From: Hydnum rufescens UP504
Taxonomy: Eukaryota; Basidiomycota; Agaricomycetes; Cantharellales; Hydnaceae
Length of the DNA stretch: 64,000 nt
Direction of reading: 5' to 3'
Assembly (NCBI GenBank): GCA_014904985.1
Contig: MU129171.1
Coordinates: forward strand, 1-64,000
The translations under genes and the position numbers were made by a program. This document shows positions 23,108-35,239 of the stretch, one piece after another (position 1 is the stretch's first letter; every line of letters begins with the position of its first letter). The notes beneath the pieces are model-generated. The model was not told the origin of the DNA, did not search any database, and saw only the letters and a list, made by a program, of their open reading frames with translations.

Positions 23108-24262
23108 ATGAGTAAATGGGCAAAGACACCCAAGTTAAACCCGCATATGGCGATCCCGCACCACATCCTGTTGTCCCAGCATGATGATGTGCTCTATCAT
23201 GCTACTACACATGAATGTGTGGCTATCCCACCCCAACTATGCTCAATGGAATGCTATTGGGAGATCACACAATGACTGGATGAGCCGGTAAATGAGTATA
23301 CAGACCCGTTCTCGGCTGCTCCTGTCACCACCTACCAGTTCCTCATGGTGTGGACAAAGTTTGCTCCAGCACAATATAACTCTACATACTTCATGTATGA
23401 CGAGGAGCTGCAGGAGTGGCACATGGATCGGGAACTCCTCATTACAGTCCAAACAGGCATCGAGAGGCTACAGAATGTCATCTCAGACATTATAGCTATA
23501 GTAGGAAATGAGGACCATCACTTTGTAATAGACTGTGAAGGGAAATTAGCAGAACAGTTGTGGATGTCCAAATGAATCGAAGAATTGAGGATGGCCAACA
23601 AACTGCTAAAGCTAAGGGTTGAGCTGACATTTGCTCGGCTCTATAAACTAAGGAAGTTACACCAGGGCGAAAGCCTATCCACTCCAATGGCCTCTGAGGA
23701 TTCCCTTCCCCCTATGCCTGAATTAAGAGAGCACCTATATAAGGCATGGCACGATCCCCACCTCCCCACAAAAAGGGTGGCTTGAAGAGCATTAGCTTCA
23801 GGTTGGGAAGCAATCCAAGGCGATATCGATGGGACACACCCCATAATACAGGTGATGAGGCACCTGTTCGCGGGCAACCAAGCCATGAAGTACGCGGAAT
23901 ATGACATAAGGTTGGAGGAGGCGCTGGACGTACAGCCACTCCCTAGAGTGGACACCGACCCCCATGGCTTAGGCCTCTTCGCACCAAGCTCAGACTTCGA
24001 GGAGCCTAGTGGGGATGATAGCTTCGACCCCTCCCATGGTCCGAAAGCAGGCCCTGGCTCTATCATAAATCTGCCAGCCTGGCCCACTCCTCCTTCCAAC
24101 CAGACAAGACTGGGGAACTCGTCCATGTATCGGGCCTCATCCATCGATCTTGGCGCATCCCCGTTGACATGGCAGGACATCCCCCTCCATGATTCGATGC
24201 CCGGGGAGTCAGCTACCCCCACGCTGAACCCTTGTAATTGGCTTGCGGTCCTCTCACAGTGA
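23108..24262 (+). pseudogene. ORF1 of element A
   Basis: Begins MSKWAKTPK and ends in the same way as the element B copy, with SSIDLGASPLTWQD and a final VLSQ stop at 24262. The product would be about 380 residues, aspartate/glutamate- and proline-rich, with no recognised domain. In-frame TGA codons lie near 23274, 23573 and 23783, where the element B copy mostly has sense codons. ORF1 is shared by both elements although pol is not, so it may encode a structural or packaging function. That is inference from position only. Confidence 0.6.
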
Positions 24263-24541
24263 GTTTCCACACTGGGGGACACCTGATGCTGTAGACTTAT
24301 TGCATCACATATGGTAACTTACCACAAGTTTTTTGCATCAATTACGGTAAGTTACCGTTACCGTGTTTTGATGCATCAGGTCAGCTGTTGCATCAGAGCT
24401 GTGGCAACCCTGGGCATTTTAATATCAGCCAATGGCTCAGTTGGGTTCTTAATGGATTTGCATCCAATCATTTCCTATTTAGGATAATTTCCATACTGGG
24501 TTTGGGGTGACTAAAAATATTATATAATGATTCCTAAATGG

Positions 24542-27500
24542 TATCCAGTTACATAATACACTGATTCCTATTGAAAAAAAGCCTAAATGCGGAAATTAAA
24601 TGAACTACATCCAAGAAAATTTTCCCCATCCAGCTTAATGGGGGCCCAGGACCAGGGGGTGGTGCCTGGGATGGATGGATGGACCCCTAGGGACCCTGAT
24701 ACAGTAAAAAAACCAGGCCCAGGGCCACTGGTTAGTGCCTGAAACAATGAGAACAGTAAAAACAGCACCGGAACCACCGGAAATTGCCGGAAATTAAGCG
24801 CTGGGCAGATGAGTCTGAAATTTGGCACATGATTAGAGACTATTAGGACTCAAATCATATCAAAATTTCAGCCAAATCCATGCATTACTTATAGAGATAT
24901 GAGCCAAACAAGTTTGGACATTAAAATTTGATTTTCTCCCCCCATAAAATAGCTAGAGACTTGAAGATTTACACAGAGTATGACATCATTATGAAGTAAT
25001 CATGTGCCAAAAATCAGCCCAATCCATGCACTTAAAGAGGGGGAACTGGGCAGGGGGACCGGAACCACCGGAAGATGCCGAAACTTAAGCGCTGGGAGGA
25101 CGAGTCTGAAGTTTGGCACATGGTTAGAGACTATTAGGACGCAAATCATATCGAAATTTCAGCCAAATCCATGCATTACTTATGGAGATATGAGCCAAAC
25201 ATGTTTGGACATTAAAAATTGATTTCCTCCCCCTATAAAATAGCTGGGGACTTGAAAATTTACACAGAGTATAAATCATTATAAAGTAATTATGTGCAAA
25301 AAATCAGCCCAATCCATGCACTTAAAGAGGGGGAACTGGGCAGGGGGACCGGAACCACCGGAAGATGCCGGAAAATAACCGCTGGGCGGACGTGTCTGAA
25401 ATTCGGCACATATTAGGAGGCCATTGGTACGCAAATCATATCAAAATTTCAGCCAAATCCATGCATTACTTATGGAGATATCAGCCAAACAAGTTTGAAC
25501 ATTGAGAATTGATTTACTCCCCCTACAGTCAAGATATGAACTTGAAATTTTACACAGAGTATATTCATATAATGGACTAAATCTATGCCAAAAATCAGCC
25601 CAATCAGTGGAGTTTGAGACATTCAACTCCCTTGGCAGGCAGAAAAGAGGAACAACCCCACCATAAATGTGAATCACCCCACACTGGGCCCAAAATAGGT
25701 GGAATTGACCTGTAATATTATGATACAGACTATATCCAAAAATGGAATGAATTGGATGTGTGGAAGTGGCTGAAATTGAGGGGGAGGGGAAGGATAATCA
25801 AAAGTGAATTACACAAGATGTAGAGCAGGCATGGATCTGATATTAGGCCACTAGTGTAATACAGATATGGGGAGCTCATATGCCAAATATCAGCCTAACC
25901 AGACTCCATTTAGGCATTGCTCCACATCATCCCCCCTTAACTCACAATTTCCTCCCCAGGGCCTTCCATCCATGCCATTACCCTGAAAACTCACAGTTGG
26001 CTCATCCAAACACATTCATAACATCCCTCAAAATTTCAGATTTCTTACTGCAATGTGAGATCTTGCAGAATATTTTCAAGTTTCACTGTAATACACCCTC
26101 CAGTGGGGACACTTCCAGTGCTCCAATGACTCTGATTTTTGTAGGCCACACCTGGTCACCATTTGAGGCCCAGGTGCAAAATTTCAGGGCATTCTAAGCA
26201 CTTCTGGAATTGGTCACATGACCCAGATCTTCCCCTCCCCCTGCTTTACTCAGTGATCCAATTTGCATGAACTTTGTGGCCATTTGTAGTAGTAGTAGGT
26301 GGCACCCCATGATTCCAATTTGAAGACATTCCATGGAATATTCATTGAGTTATTCAAGAAACATTCCAGATCAATTCAATTTGAGGTCAGAACCACAGTA
26401 TTTCCAGTAAATACCGTCATTCTGACCTCAAATTGAATTGATCTGGAATGTTTCTTGAATAACTCAATGAATATTCCATGGAATGTCTTCAAATTGGAAT
26501 CATGGGGTGCCACCTACTACTACTACAAATGGCCACAAGTTCATGCAAATTGGATCACTGAGTAAAGCAGGGGGAGGGAAGATCTGGGTCATGTGACAAT
26601 TCCAGAAGTGCTTAGAATGCCCTGAAATTTTGCACTGGGCCTCAAATGGTGACCAGGTTGGCCTACCAAAAAATCAGAGTCATTGGAGCACTGGAAGTGT
26701 CCCCACTGGAGGGTGTATTACAGTGAAACTTGAAAATATTCTGCAAGACTCACATTGCAGTAGAATCGAAATTTTGAGGGTTGTTTATGAATGTGTTTGG
26801 ATGAGCCAACCTGTGATTTTAGGGTAATGGCATGGATGGAAGGCCCTGGGGAGGAATTGTGAGTTAAGGGGGATGATGTGGAGCAATGCCTAAATGGAGT
26901 CGGTTAGGCCTGATATTTGCATAATGGAGCTCCCCATATCTGTATTACACTAGTGGCCTAATATCAGATCCATGCCTGCTCTACATCTTGTGTAATTCAC
27001 TTTTGATTATCCTTCCCCTCCCCTCATTTCAGCCACTTCCCAACATCCATTCATTCCATTTTGGATATAGTCTGTAATCATAATATTACAGGTCAATTCC
27101 ACCTATTTTGGGCCAGTGTGGGGTGATTCACATTTATGGTGGGGTTGTTTCCTCTTTTCTCCTGCCAAGGGAGTTGAATGTCTCAAACTCCACTGATTGG
27201 GCTGATTTTTGGCAATAGATTTAGTCCATTATATGAATATACTCTGTGTAAAATTTCAAGTTCATATCTTGACTGTAGGGGGAGTAAATCAATTCTCAAT
27301 GTTCAAACTTGTTTGGCCTGATATCTCCATAAGTAATGCATGGATTTGGCTGAAATTTTGTATGATTGCGTACCAATGGCCTCCTAATATGTGCGAATTT
27401 CAGACACGTCCGCCCAGCGGTTATTTTCCGGCATCTTCCGGTGGTTCCGGTCCCCCCTGCCCAGTTCCCCCCTCTTTAAGTGCATGGATTGGGGCTGATT

Positions 27501-27968
27501 TTTTGCAACATAATTACTTTATATGATTTTATACTCTGTGTAAATTTTCAAGTCCCCAGCTATTTTATAGGGGGAGGAAATCAATTTTTAATGTCCAAAC
27601 ATGTTTGGCTCATATCTCCATAAGTAATGCATGGATTTGGCTGAAATTTTGATATGATTTGCATCCTAATAGTCTCTAACCATGTGCCAAACTCAGACTC
27701 GTCCACCCAGCACTTAAGTTCCGGAAATTTCCGGTGGTTCTGGTGCTGTTTTTACTGTTCTCATTGTTTCAGGCACTAACCAGTGGCCCTGGGCCTGGTT
27801 TTTTCACTGTATCAGGGTCCCTAGGGTCCATCCATCCATCCCAGGCACCACCCCCTGGTCCTGGGCCCCCATTGGGCTGGATGGGGAAAATTTTCTTGGA
27901 TGTAGTTCATTTAATTTCCGCATTTAGGCTTTTTTTCAATAGGAATTAGTGTATTATGTAACTGGATA
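24542..27968. repeat. 3.4-kb imperfect palindrome with internal tandem repeats
   Basis: The left arm 24542-26391 and right arm 26421-27968 are near-identical inverted copies around a 29-nt spacer. The left arm holds three tandem units of about 290 bp (marked by CCGGAACCACCGG at 24768, 25059 and 25349). The right arm has one unit fewer, which accounts for the roughly 300-bp length difference. Outside both arms lie short repeated motifs of the type TTGCATCA...GGTAACTTACC (24300-24400 and 28130-28180), which could be subterminal repeats of a foldback-type DNA transposon. No coding frame is supported, and short ORFs inside are chance. Confidence 0.85.
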
Positions 27969-28204
27969 TTATCCAAGGTTATTATGGGATATTATCTAAT
28001 GCACCCTTCCTTATTGGGCTATCTAATTACCACATTTAGGGATATTAATATTATGAAATATATATTATTTAACTGGAATAATAATAATAGCCTGGATGCA
28101 AAAGGTTTAATGAAACGGGGTTACTGTAGCTTGATGCAACAGAGTTACCGGGTTTTGATGCAACCCTTCCACAGTAAGTTACTGTGTTTTTTTGCAAAAT
28201 ATTT

Positions 28205-30297
28205 ACAGCATGGGCTGGGCTATCACAAGCCCAGGAAAGTGGCTACTGGCCAATCCTACAGGAACTACAGGAATGTCTCGGAAAGGACACATTGCCGCTG
28301 TCCTGGTGGGCTGATCACGAAGACGCTAGTCCTCCCCTATTGCTGTTGTCACAGAACTACCCATTGTGTCAGGAGTGGTTAGAGCATCGAGGATTTGATT
28401 GGCAACAGCCCGAGTCACTCCCCGAAATCCAGCTGCACTACAAGCTCTCAGCACAACTGGTCGATCCGTCTTTGCACTCCCACGGCACCCCTCCCTCCTT
28501 GCTCACCCGTATGGAGGACTATGATCCTTATGTTGCTGCCGCCTCAGGATCTATGAGACATCCCCACTCTGAATTGCCACAAGAATGGTGTACCAGGCCG
28601 TGCACAGCCGCCCCCATGTATCCGGAGGAGGAACTCACTCCCTACAAAGACAATGATAATGCCTTGCTGACCACCGACTTCACCCTGCCCAAAGATGTCA
28701 GCCCCACAACTCGAGACCCCCAGGCCATAGAGGAAGCCCCCAAGGAGTCAGATCCCAACGAGGTATGGGGTCCTACAGATGACCGGACAGATCAGTTCCC
28801 AGTGGAATTTTATCTGTTCGTGTACCTGAGACCTGAGGCACACTTGGAGGAGGAATTGCTGGAAAGATACGGCTCAGGGGTCAAACAATGGCTCTACGAA
28901 GAGCCCCGTCTCACCCTTGTCTTCACAGAAAGGGATCGGGCATGGCGGGCGCTGGAAAGCCAAAGGCTGGCCACAAAGTTCTATCCTTCTGAGCCTTCAG
29001 CATATGCCTGACAGTACGAGGCCAGCCTTTACCGACCCTGGGGTCCTGAGGCTTCCGCATGGATAGTAGAGGTGCTGATCGAACGAAGCCGTAGGAGGCT
29101 AGAGCTGTGTCCAATCCCTCCAGCTACCTTAATAAAAGGCAGCCTCACTCGCCCCCCTGGCATGACCTTCAAGTCTGTGGACCTGGTTAAACTCCTCCAC
29201 CCAAACGGTCCTCCACAAGTTCAGGGACTCTCACAGAGCTTAATGTCCAGATACCTCCTCACTTCCCATGACCTCATCACTCTCCTAGAGAAATGGATTG
29301 AATACTTATGCCTACTCACGGCATTTGGTGCCCAGGAACTACTTGAAGCTACACAGAAACTGGATTCTCTGATAAGAAGGCACTCATCATACCAAGAGCC
29401 TGTCTGTCAGGGTTTGTCCCTCACTCCGGTCCACTCCGGTCCACTCTGGTCCACTCCGGCCCACTCTGGATCACTCCGGTCCTTGTCCACCCACCTCCAG
29501 TCCAGTTCTCTGCTTAGTTCCTTCGCCCAAGTCCACTTTGCTTCCGGCTTGATTCTGGTTTGACTCCGATCCAACCCTATCTGGTTTCATTTCCCTTTCA
29601 TTTCCCATTGCTTCCGGTTTGCCCCTGGCCGAGTTCCTGTTCCTGTTCCTGTTCCCGTCCCCCTTGTAACCACCCACAGTTTAGCGATCACTCCCCCGTA
29701 GTATAGTCATCATGTATAAGTAGTCCGAGAGCGAAGTCCAGAGACCCCAGCTTTGGTCTCTCAGGATTTCCACTGTTACTCCAGACTACAGGTCAGCCTT
29801 CATGTATTCCGTATTCATATTACATAATCTCAGGATTTCCACTGTTACTCCGGACTACAGCTCCGAGTATTATCCAGTCGACTCCACGAGCTTAAGGACC
29901 GCTGTGCTCATTTCCGCCTAGTCCCTTCTGGGCTGCTGGTCCGCTCCTCCGACATCCCTAACCTCCTTATCTCATTCTTGCCCAGATTCTTGCGGACTTA
30001 GCCGGACTTACACCAGACTTAGCCGGAATTATTTGTGTTTACATTTGTTTGGTGCCCTCGTTGCAGCATGGCCCTGACACTGTCAAATTCAACGTCCAGA
30101 TACCCTTCACTGGTCTGCACCAGACTATGCTGGAATGGCTGGCTCAATCCACCCCCAAAGTCGATCCCACATCTCTCATGGCTCATGGCACCTATGTGGG
30201 TGAGCAATTCCATTGGAATGGGTGGTTTGAGCATTATGAAATCATGCTGGACGACCTTGACCTCAAGGACATGGGCATCCTGCCAAAAGAATCCTAA
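28205..30297 (+). pseudogene. ORF3 of element A, interrupted by a solo LTR
   Basis: Encodes the C-terminal half of the ORF3 protein seen in full in element B (37612-40357). Matching segments are LQECLGKDTLPLSWWADHED, MEDYDPYVAAASGSM, DQFPVEFYLFVYLRPEAHLE and, after the solo LTR, TPKVDPTSLMAHGTYVGEQF and DLDLKDMGILP. The first half (to a stop at 29009-29011) is open for 275 codons. There is a frame change before 29072. The solo LTR 29405-30079 splits codons of the SYQEPV/KFNVQIPF segment. The product is hydrophilic and unrecognised. Confidence 0.65.
29405..30079 (+). repeat. Solo LTR of family C with 5-bp target duplication
   Basis: 675 bp from TGTCAGGG to CCCTGACA, flanked by CTGTC at 29400-29404 and 30080-30084. 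Removing the LTR and one CTGTC restores the local ORF3 frame as seen in element B. Internally there are 10-bp tandem units (CACTCCGGTC type) at the start, AGTTCCTGTTCCTGTTCC, and a duplicated block CTCAGGATTTCCACTGTTAC (29761 and 29832). No second LTR or internal region is present. Confidence 0.92.
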
Positions 30298-30315
30298 CGC
30301 CACAGTGGGGGGCAC

Positions 30316-30882
30316 TGTAATATTGCGTTACTTTATCTACCATCTGTACTCCATGTATATTATGTAAGAGTGTGGCCGCTGAGGATTCTAAGTCCCTGCG
30401 GCGGCAGAATCAAATTTACCTTTTTGCCCGGACCTTGCAGCTCATGCTCGAACTGTGAAACCGACACAGCCATGCCTTGACCCCGCAACTGAGTCATGTA
30501 ACATCTATAATGCATCAAGACATGTGATCTGTCGCCATAGAGCACGGGGTAGAGACGGATAAGGAGAGTTGCGTACGAGCGTGACTCTACTAGGTGAGTG
30601 CCATCTTTTAGGATCTAAACTAACCTGCCTCTTCATCCCTAGATAGTAACTGATCCCCTTGGCCAGTTACTACCACCTACCATTCTCCAATCCCCTCCTC
30701 TCCTCTCATTTCTCCCACGCCTGAAGCGAAGTGCCTAGCTTCATTCGTGGTCCTCCTGTTCGAAGCCAGTGCTTAGAACAGTTGGAGTACCCCTTCTCTT
30801 CTATTCACAGATACGCCGAATCCGCCTCATCTAACAACGATGAATATCGCAGCTCCTCGAAGTCGAGAGCCATGTTATTACA
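30316..30882 (+). repeat. 3' LTR of element A
   Basis: 567 bp, the pair of 22441-23011, preceded by the polypurine stretch GGGGGGCA. Confidence 0.88.
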
Positions 30883-31060
30883 CACACAGTCATCCAGGCA
30901 GGGCTTGCGAGGAAGCTCCTCCGTGCTCTGGGCTTCGTCTATTGATTTGGAAGCATCGCCAGCCGTTTGGCAAGATGTCCCTCTTGAGGATCAACAACCC
31001 CAAGAGAGTGTCCCCATCACCCCACATCCCGAGAATCGCTTCAAGGTCCTTTCCCAGTGA
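30883..31060 (+). pseudogene. ORF1 of element B, final part
   Basis: Continuation of ORF1 beyond the element A insertion. It reads SSIDLEASPAVWQDVPLED and ends VLSQ stop at 31060, parallel to 24150-24262 in element A. Confidence 0.6.
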
Positions 31061-31561
31061 ATCTCCACTCTCAGGGAAGGGTTAAAGAATACCCTCTGGA
31101 CCCCATCAAAGCTGCAACCACTGGGATTGAGTAGGGAGCCCACAGGAGCATGGGAAATGGGAGCTGTATTAGGCCAGATGGTCCGAAAATTGTCAAGCAG
31201 GATCACCCCAGCCTTAGGACTGACCCAACAAGTGCAGGGTCATTTGCCACATGCCAGCTACCTCATAGTGTGATCGAATGTGGTGGAGAATGCAAGGCTA
31301 CCTCCTGGCCAGGCATGGAACCCCGTCACTGACACGCCTGCCCTACCTGCCCCTGGAGCCACCAGAGCCCATGACTATTATTCAGGCCTAATCAAAGTGG
31401 CCCTGATGCCCCAGCTCAGCTCGCTCTTCACGAGTAACCCAATACAAGCCCCACTATCCAAACTAGGGCAAACCCCTGTCATTTCCCAAGCATCAAATGG
31501 GAATACACCTCCCCTGGGTCCCTCAAGGCGCGTGAGCCCCGAATCGTTCATGGGAGACCTA

Positions 31562-32887
31562 TGAGTCAAGGATCCACTGCCCTCTCAACCCCACAGTTTG
31601 AAGGGTAGTGGGGGTGGCCAGCTGGAAGGGGGCAATGGCAAAGGCCCTAGTGGAGGTGGAGGTCCAAGCAGTGGAAATGGAGGCCTGGGTGGTGGAGGAG
31701 GCCCAGGATGAGGAAGCCAAGGGCCAGGATCCCCTCCTAGTGGAGGTCCCTCAGGCCCCTCTGTTCCCACAGGCCCTCCTGGCCTGCCAGGCCCACCAGG
31801 TCCTCCTGGGCCTGAAGGACCGCCCTCCAATGCCCCGCCCTCTGGCATTGTGTGGGACAATAAACTTAAATGGTCCACCATACCTGAATGGGACAGAGCT
31901 CACGAGACAGCAATAGACTGGCTGTACAAATGTAACGATCTCACCAGTCTAGGCCCTATGTTGGAGGGCCAGTTGCCCATGATAGCGACATGCTGTTTTA
32001 AAGGAGCAGTAGCAACTGCTTGGTGGGTGCATTCTGTGCCCGTCAAACACTCAATTATCCAGTCATGGGACAACCTGCATGAGTGGGTCTTACATCACTA
32101 TCTAGGAGAGGTCTGGTACATGGCGCAGCGCCTCAAATACAATGAAGAGGTCTTCCATAGCACCAAGTACCCCAACGAATCACCTGCAGAGTACATACAA
32201 CAGCAAATCCTCCTCTCGCACATTTTCTTGCAATTCACCCCCAATAGTCCCAAGGAAATGGCTTTGGTCATGAACAATGCACCAACCAAATGGGATGTCA
32301 TCCTGAACTGGAGTGACTGACCCCTGATAGAATCAGTCCTGATGTCGGCCAAACAATTTGAAGCTGTGTTGATCACCCAGTGGAGATCTTCGCAGTACTA
32401 CCAACATCGTTTAGGAGCAAGGAGCTCCAAGAGAGCCAATCTAGCCACACAGGGGAACGACAAAGAAAGGGATGAGGAGGATTCCTTGCACTCCCCCTTT
32501 GAGGATGATTCCGAGGGAGCCTTCTACTACTCCAGTGAGGAAGCAGAAGGGAATAGGGCCTCCTCGACAGCATTTAACGTGGGAAAGCACCCGGCAGGCC
32601 AATCCTATTGCCCTCAGTGTTGTGTACCCCCCTCAAACAAGACAGTGGATAATGTTGAAAAGATGTACCTGTATCCTCAAGATGACACTGTGGTCAGCCA
32701 TAACAAGCCCAGCCAGAAGTGCTTTGCCTGTGGGAGTGAGAAGCATTGGGTCCGGGAATGTAAACACTATGGAGCATATTCCAACCATCTCAAGAGGAGA
32801 ATGCTCAAAAAGGAACACTGGCATTATGAGATGCCTAATTACAAAGCAGCATATTCAGCTGCCATAGATTCCAGCCAGGATTTTTAA
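31562..32887 (+). pseudogene. Gag of element B: collagen-like linker, capsid-like region, zinc knuckle
   Basis: One frame reads a Gly-rich tract, then a collagen-like run GPPGLPGPPGPPGPEGPP (near 31770-31830). A capsid-like region follows (WDNKLKWSTIPEWDRA to about 32320), with the spacing of retrotransposon Gag domains. Next is an acidic linker and a CCHC zinc knuckle, C-F-A-C-G-S-E-K-H-W-V-R-E-C at 32720-32761, which binds the element RNA. Two TGA codons interrupt the frame (near 31709 and at 32318-32320). The frame ends TAA 32885-32887, and the pol frame overlaps in -1 at a T run. Confidence 0.75.
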
Positions 32888-34053
32888 TTATGGGATGGAT
32901 GAACACAGCTTCACTGTCTAGTTCCCCTGTAACTTATCGGAAGCCCACATATATAGAGACTCAAGAACACCTGTTGCATAATGTAAACATAGCAACAAGT
33001 AATATACAGCCTCCCCCTCCCATGAGATCCTTCTTGGATCTGCCAAGAAAACCTCCTGAGAAGCAACACTCCTACGATTCAGGAGAAACGAGTCAGCAAC
33101 TCATAGCAGTGGCCGTGATGTCACAGCCAGTCAAGAACAGGCCCCTGGAATTACCAAAGGCCCTGAATGACCTTTCAGTGAAGGTCATTCGTTGCCTCAA
33201 GGCTAGAACTACACCCCCAGGGAAATCAGCCCTTGGCATTATGGTGCTCAGCATGTATGGTGGCCACTTGGGGTCACTCTCGAGCCCGGAAGTGCAGCTG
33301 TGACTAGATTCAGGTGTGGATATTACCCTGATATTGGAGGAATGCTATAACGCATTGGAACGGCGTCTGAGACTGCAAAAAGGAATGAAGCTTAGCCTTT
33401 TTGAACTCACCAATCAAGCAAAAATACTAGGCTACATAAATCTTCGAGTCTTCATGCCTATGATGGATGGCCAAATGCTAGAATTCATCGAGGAGGCATA
33501 CGTGATACCTGGAATGAATGTCCCAGTGTTGCTAGGAGAGGATTTCCAGGTCAATTATGAGGTCTCTGTACTAAGATTGGCACAAGGGACACGCCTGTCG
33601 ATCAACCAGCCAGGGGAACGATTCAATGTCCCAGCCCACTTGACTCCCCCTTTGATCAGAGATTTCCAAGTCCAGCCTCACCATCCTCCAGAGATAAAGA
33701 ATCACACTGTGTACCTAGCCACTTCCAGGAACCCTAACAATGACCAAGAACACCAGTGCACGCCCCACTTGCTGAAAGCTGCAAAGGACATGAGGATCCA
33801 TCCTGGTTGGGTCACCAGGGTTCCCATGGAAGGTCTAGCTAAGGGGCGCAAGGAGTGGTTCATGGAGAGGGTTACACTCCCCATGAGTAACAGGTGCTTC
33901 CTAGCAGCCCTGTCAGCACTGCTTAAGTCTAAAGAGCTCATAGTGCAAGTAGCCAATATGTCCCCCTCTGTGGAGTGGATTTGCAAGGGCAACGTACTAG
34001 GTGTTCTGCATGACCCGGAGCAGTATTTTGATAGGGCTGGGGATGACAAATGA
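32888..34053 (+). pseudogene. Pol of element B: aspartic protease region
   Basis: The -1 frame relative to Gag is open through MGWMNTAS at 32890. The retropepsin active-site motif is LDSGVD at 33304-33321, directly after a TGA at 33301-33303 where CGA is expected (VQL-stop-LDSG). Downstream are MNVPVLLGEDFQVNYEV, the usual end of a gypsy protease domain (ILG.D like), and a linker to 34053. It cuts the Gag-Pol polyprotein in functional relatives. One stop plus the shift at 34053 make it inactive. Confidence 0.72.
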
Positions 34054-35239
34054 ACACAGTGCTTGAGAGCCTATGCCCAGGTGGTGCAGAAGATTGCCTG
34101 AGGATTGCTAGGGGACAAGGATCTATCAGATCAAGCGTTAGTGAAGTCATGAGTGCTAGAGATCCCCCAGGACCTGATGATCCTGACGAGCTGTGGGGCC
34201 CTAAAATGACAGAGCTGGCGGACCCAACTACATACAACTCGAAGAAACTGGAGGAGCTCATAGATATCGCTCCAGATGCCCCTCCAGACATAAAAGTGAA
34301 GACCCTGGCCTTGATCAGAAAGCACATCCAGGCATTCAGGTTCGATGATCACCTGGGGACATTGGAGATGATCACCAGGATCTGCACAAAGGAGGAAGTG
34401 CACCCCGTATCCATGCCCATGTACGGGGCCTCGCCAGTGAAAAGACAAGTGCAGATGGACAAGTGGATCTGCCAGGAAGTGGTGGAACCTTTGAAAAGTC
34501 CCTGGGCCACCCCTGTAGTCATAGCATACCGAAATGGGAAGCTGAGATTCTGCATAGACTACAGGAAACTCAACACCATGACATACCAGATGAATTCCCA
34601 ATTCCCCAGCAAACAGAAATCAGATCGCAAGTCCTGTCCACCCTTGACACATTGGCCGGGTTCCACCAGATGACAATGGAGGAGGATAAGGAGAAGACAG
34701 CTTTTTGTTCTCATTGGGGGCTCTGGGAGTTCAAACAAATGCCTTCAGCCTTAGGAATGGTCCCTCAATCTTTCAAAGGATGATGCAAGCCATTCTCACT
34801 CCTTTTCTATGGATATTCTCACTGGTGTACATAGATGACATAGTAGTGTACTCAAAATGATACAAGGAGCACCTGGGGCACCTCGACCAAGTCCTTCGAG
34901 CTTGTGCAGAAGCTGGATTAACTTTAGCCCCAAGAAGTGCCACTTTATGTACACTTCCATCCTCTTGTTGGGGCAGAAAGTCTCTTGACTGGGGCTTTCA
35001 ACCCATAAGGAGAAAATTAAGGCCATCATGAGTTTGGCACATCCACCCAACAGGGTGACGCTACAAACATTCTTAGGAATGGTGGTCTACTTCTCACATG
35101 TCATACCGCACTACTCAAAATGAGCAGTGCCTCTATTTGAACTGCTATGAAAGGGCATGAATTGGATCTGGGGGGCTGAGCAAGAGCGAGCCTTTGAGGA
35201 TATCAAAGAAGGACCCATCTCAGCCCTGTACTTGGACAC
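34054..35239 (+). pseudogene. Pol of element B: reverse transcriptase
   Basis: The fingers and palm are readable in pieces: SPWATPVVIAYRNGKLRFCI and DYRKLN (near 34498-34575), DEFPIPQQTEI and LDTLAGFHQM (first catalytic D, near 34640-34670), KTAFCSHWGLWEFKQMP, and YIDDIVVYS (34828-34854, the two catalytic D). The frame changes near 34590 and 34785, and in-frame TGA codons follow (for example directly after VVYSK), so no full domain can be made. The thumb and connection region (HLDQVLRACAEAGLTL, TFLGMVVYFSHVIPHYSK) is also recognisable. Confidence 0.82.

Larger units (their letters stand above)
22441..30882 (+). mobile_element. Element A: non-autonomous LTR retrotransposon nested in element B
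   Basis: LTRs at 22441-23011 and 30316-30882 start TGTAATATTG and end ATTACA. They are a sister family of the element B LTRs. The internal part keeps ORF1 (23108-24262) and ORF3 (about 28205-30297) but lacks Gag CA, zinc knuckle and all of pol. In their place is a large palindromic insert (24542-27968 plus flanks). The insertion falls within ORF1 of element B. Flanking 5-mers are TGCAC and CACAC, so the target duplication is imperfect or decayed. A polypurine run GGGGGGCA precedes the 3' LTR. It could only have moved using proteins of a relative such as B. Confidence 0.82.

Noticed and set aside
31585..31881. Proline-rich 98-residue frame on minus (GGPSGPGGPGG type)
   Set aside because: It is the antisense of the Gly/Pro-rich Gag linker on plus, which is continuous with the capsid-like region.
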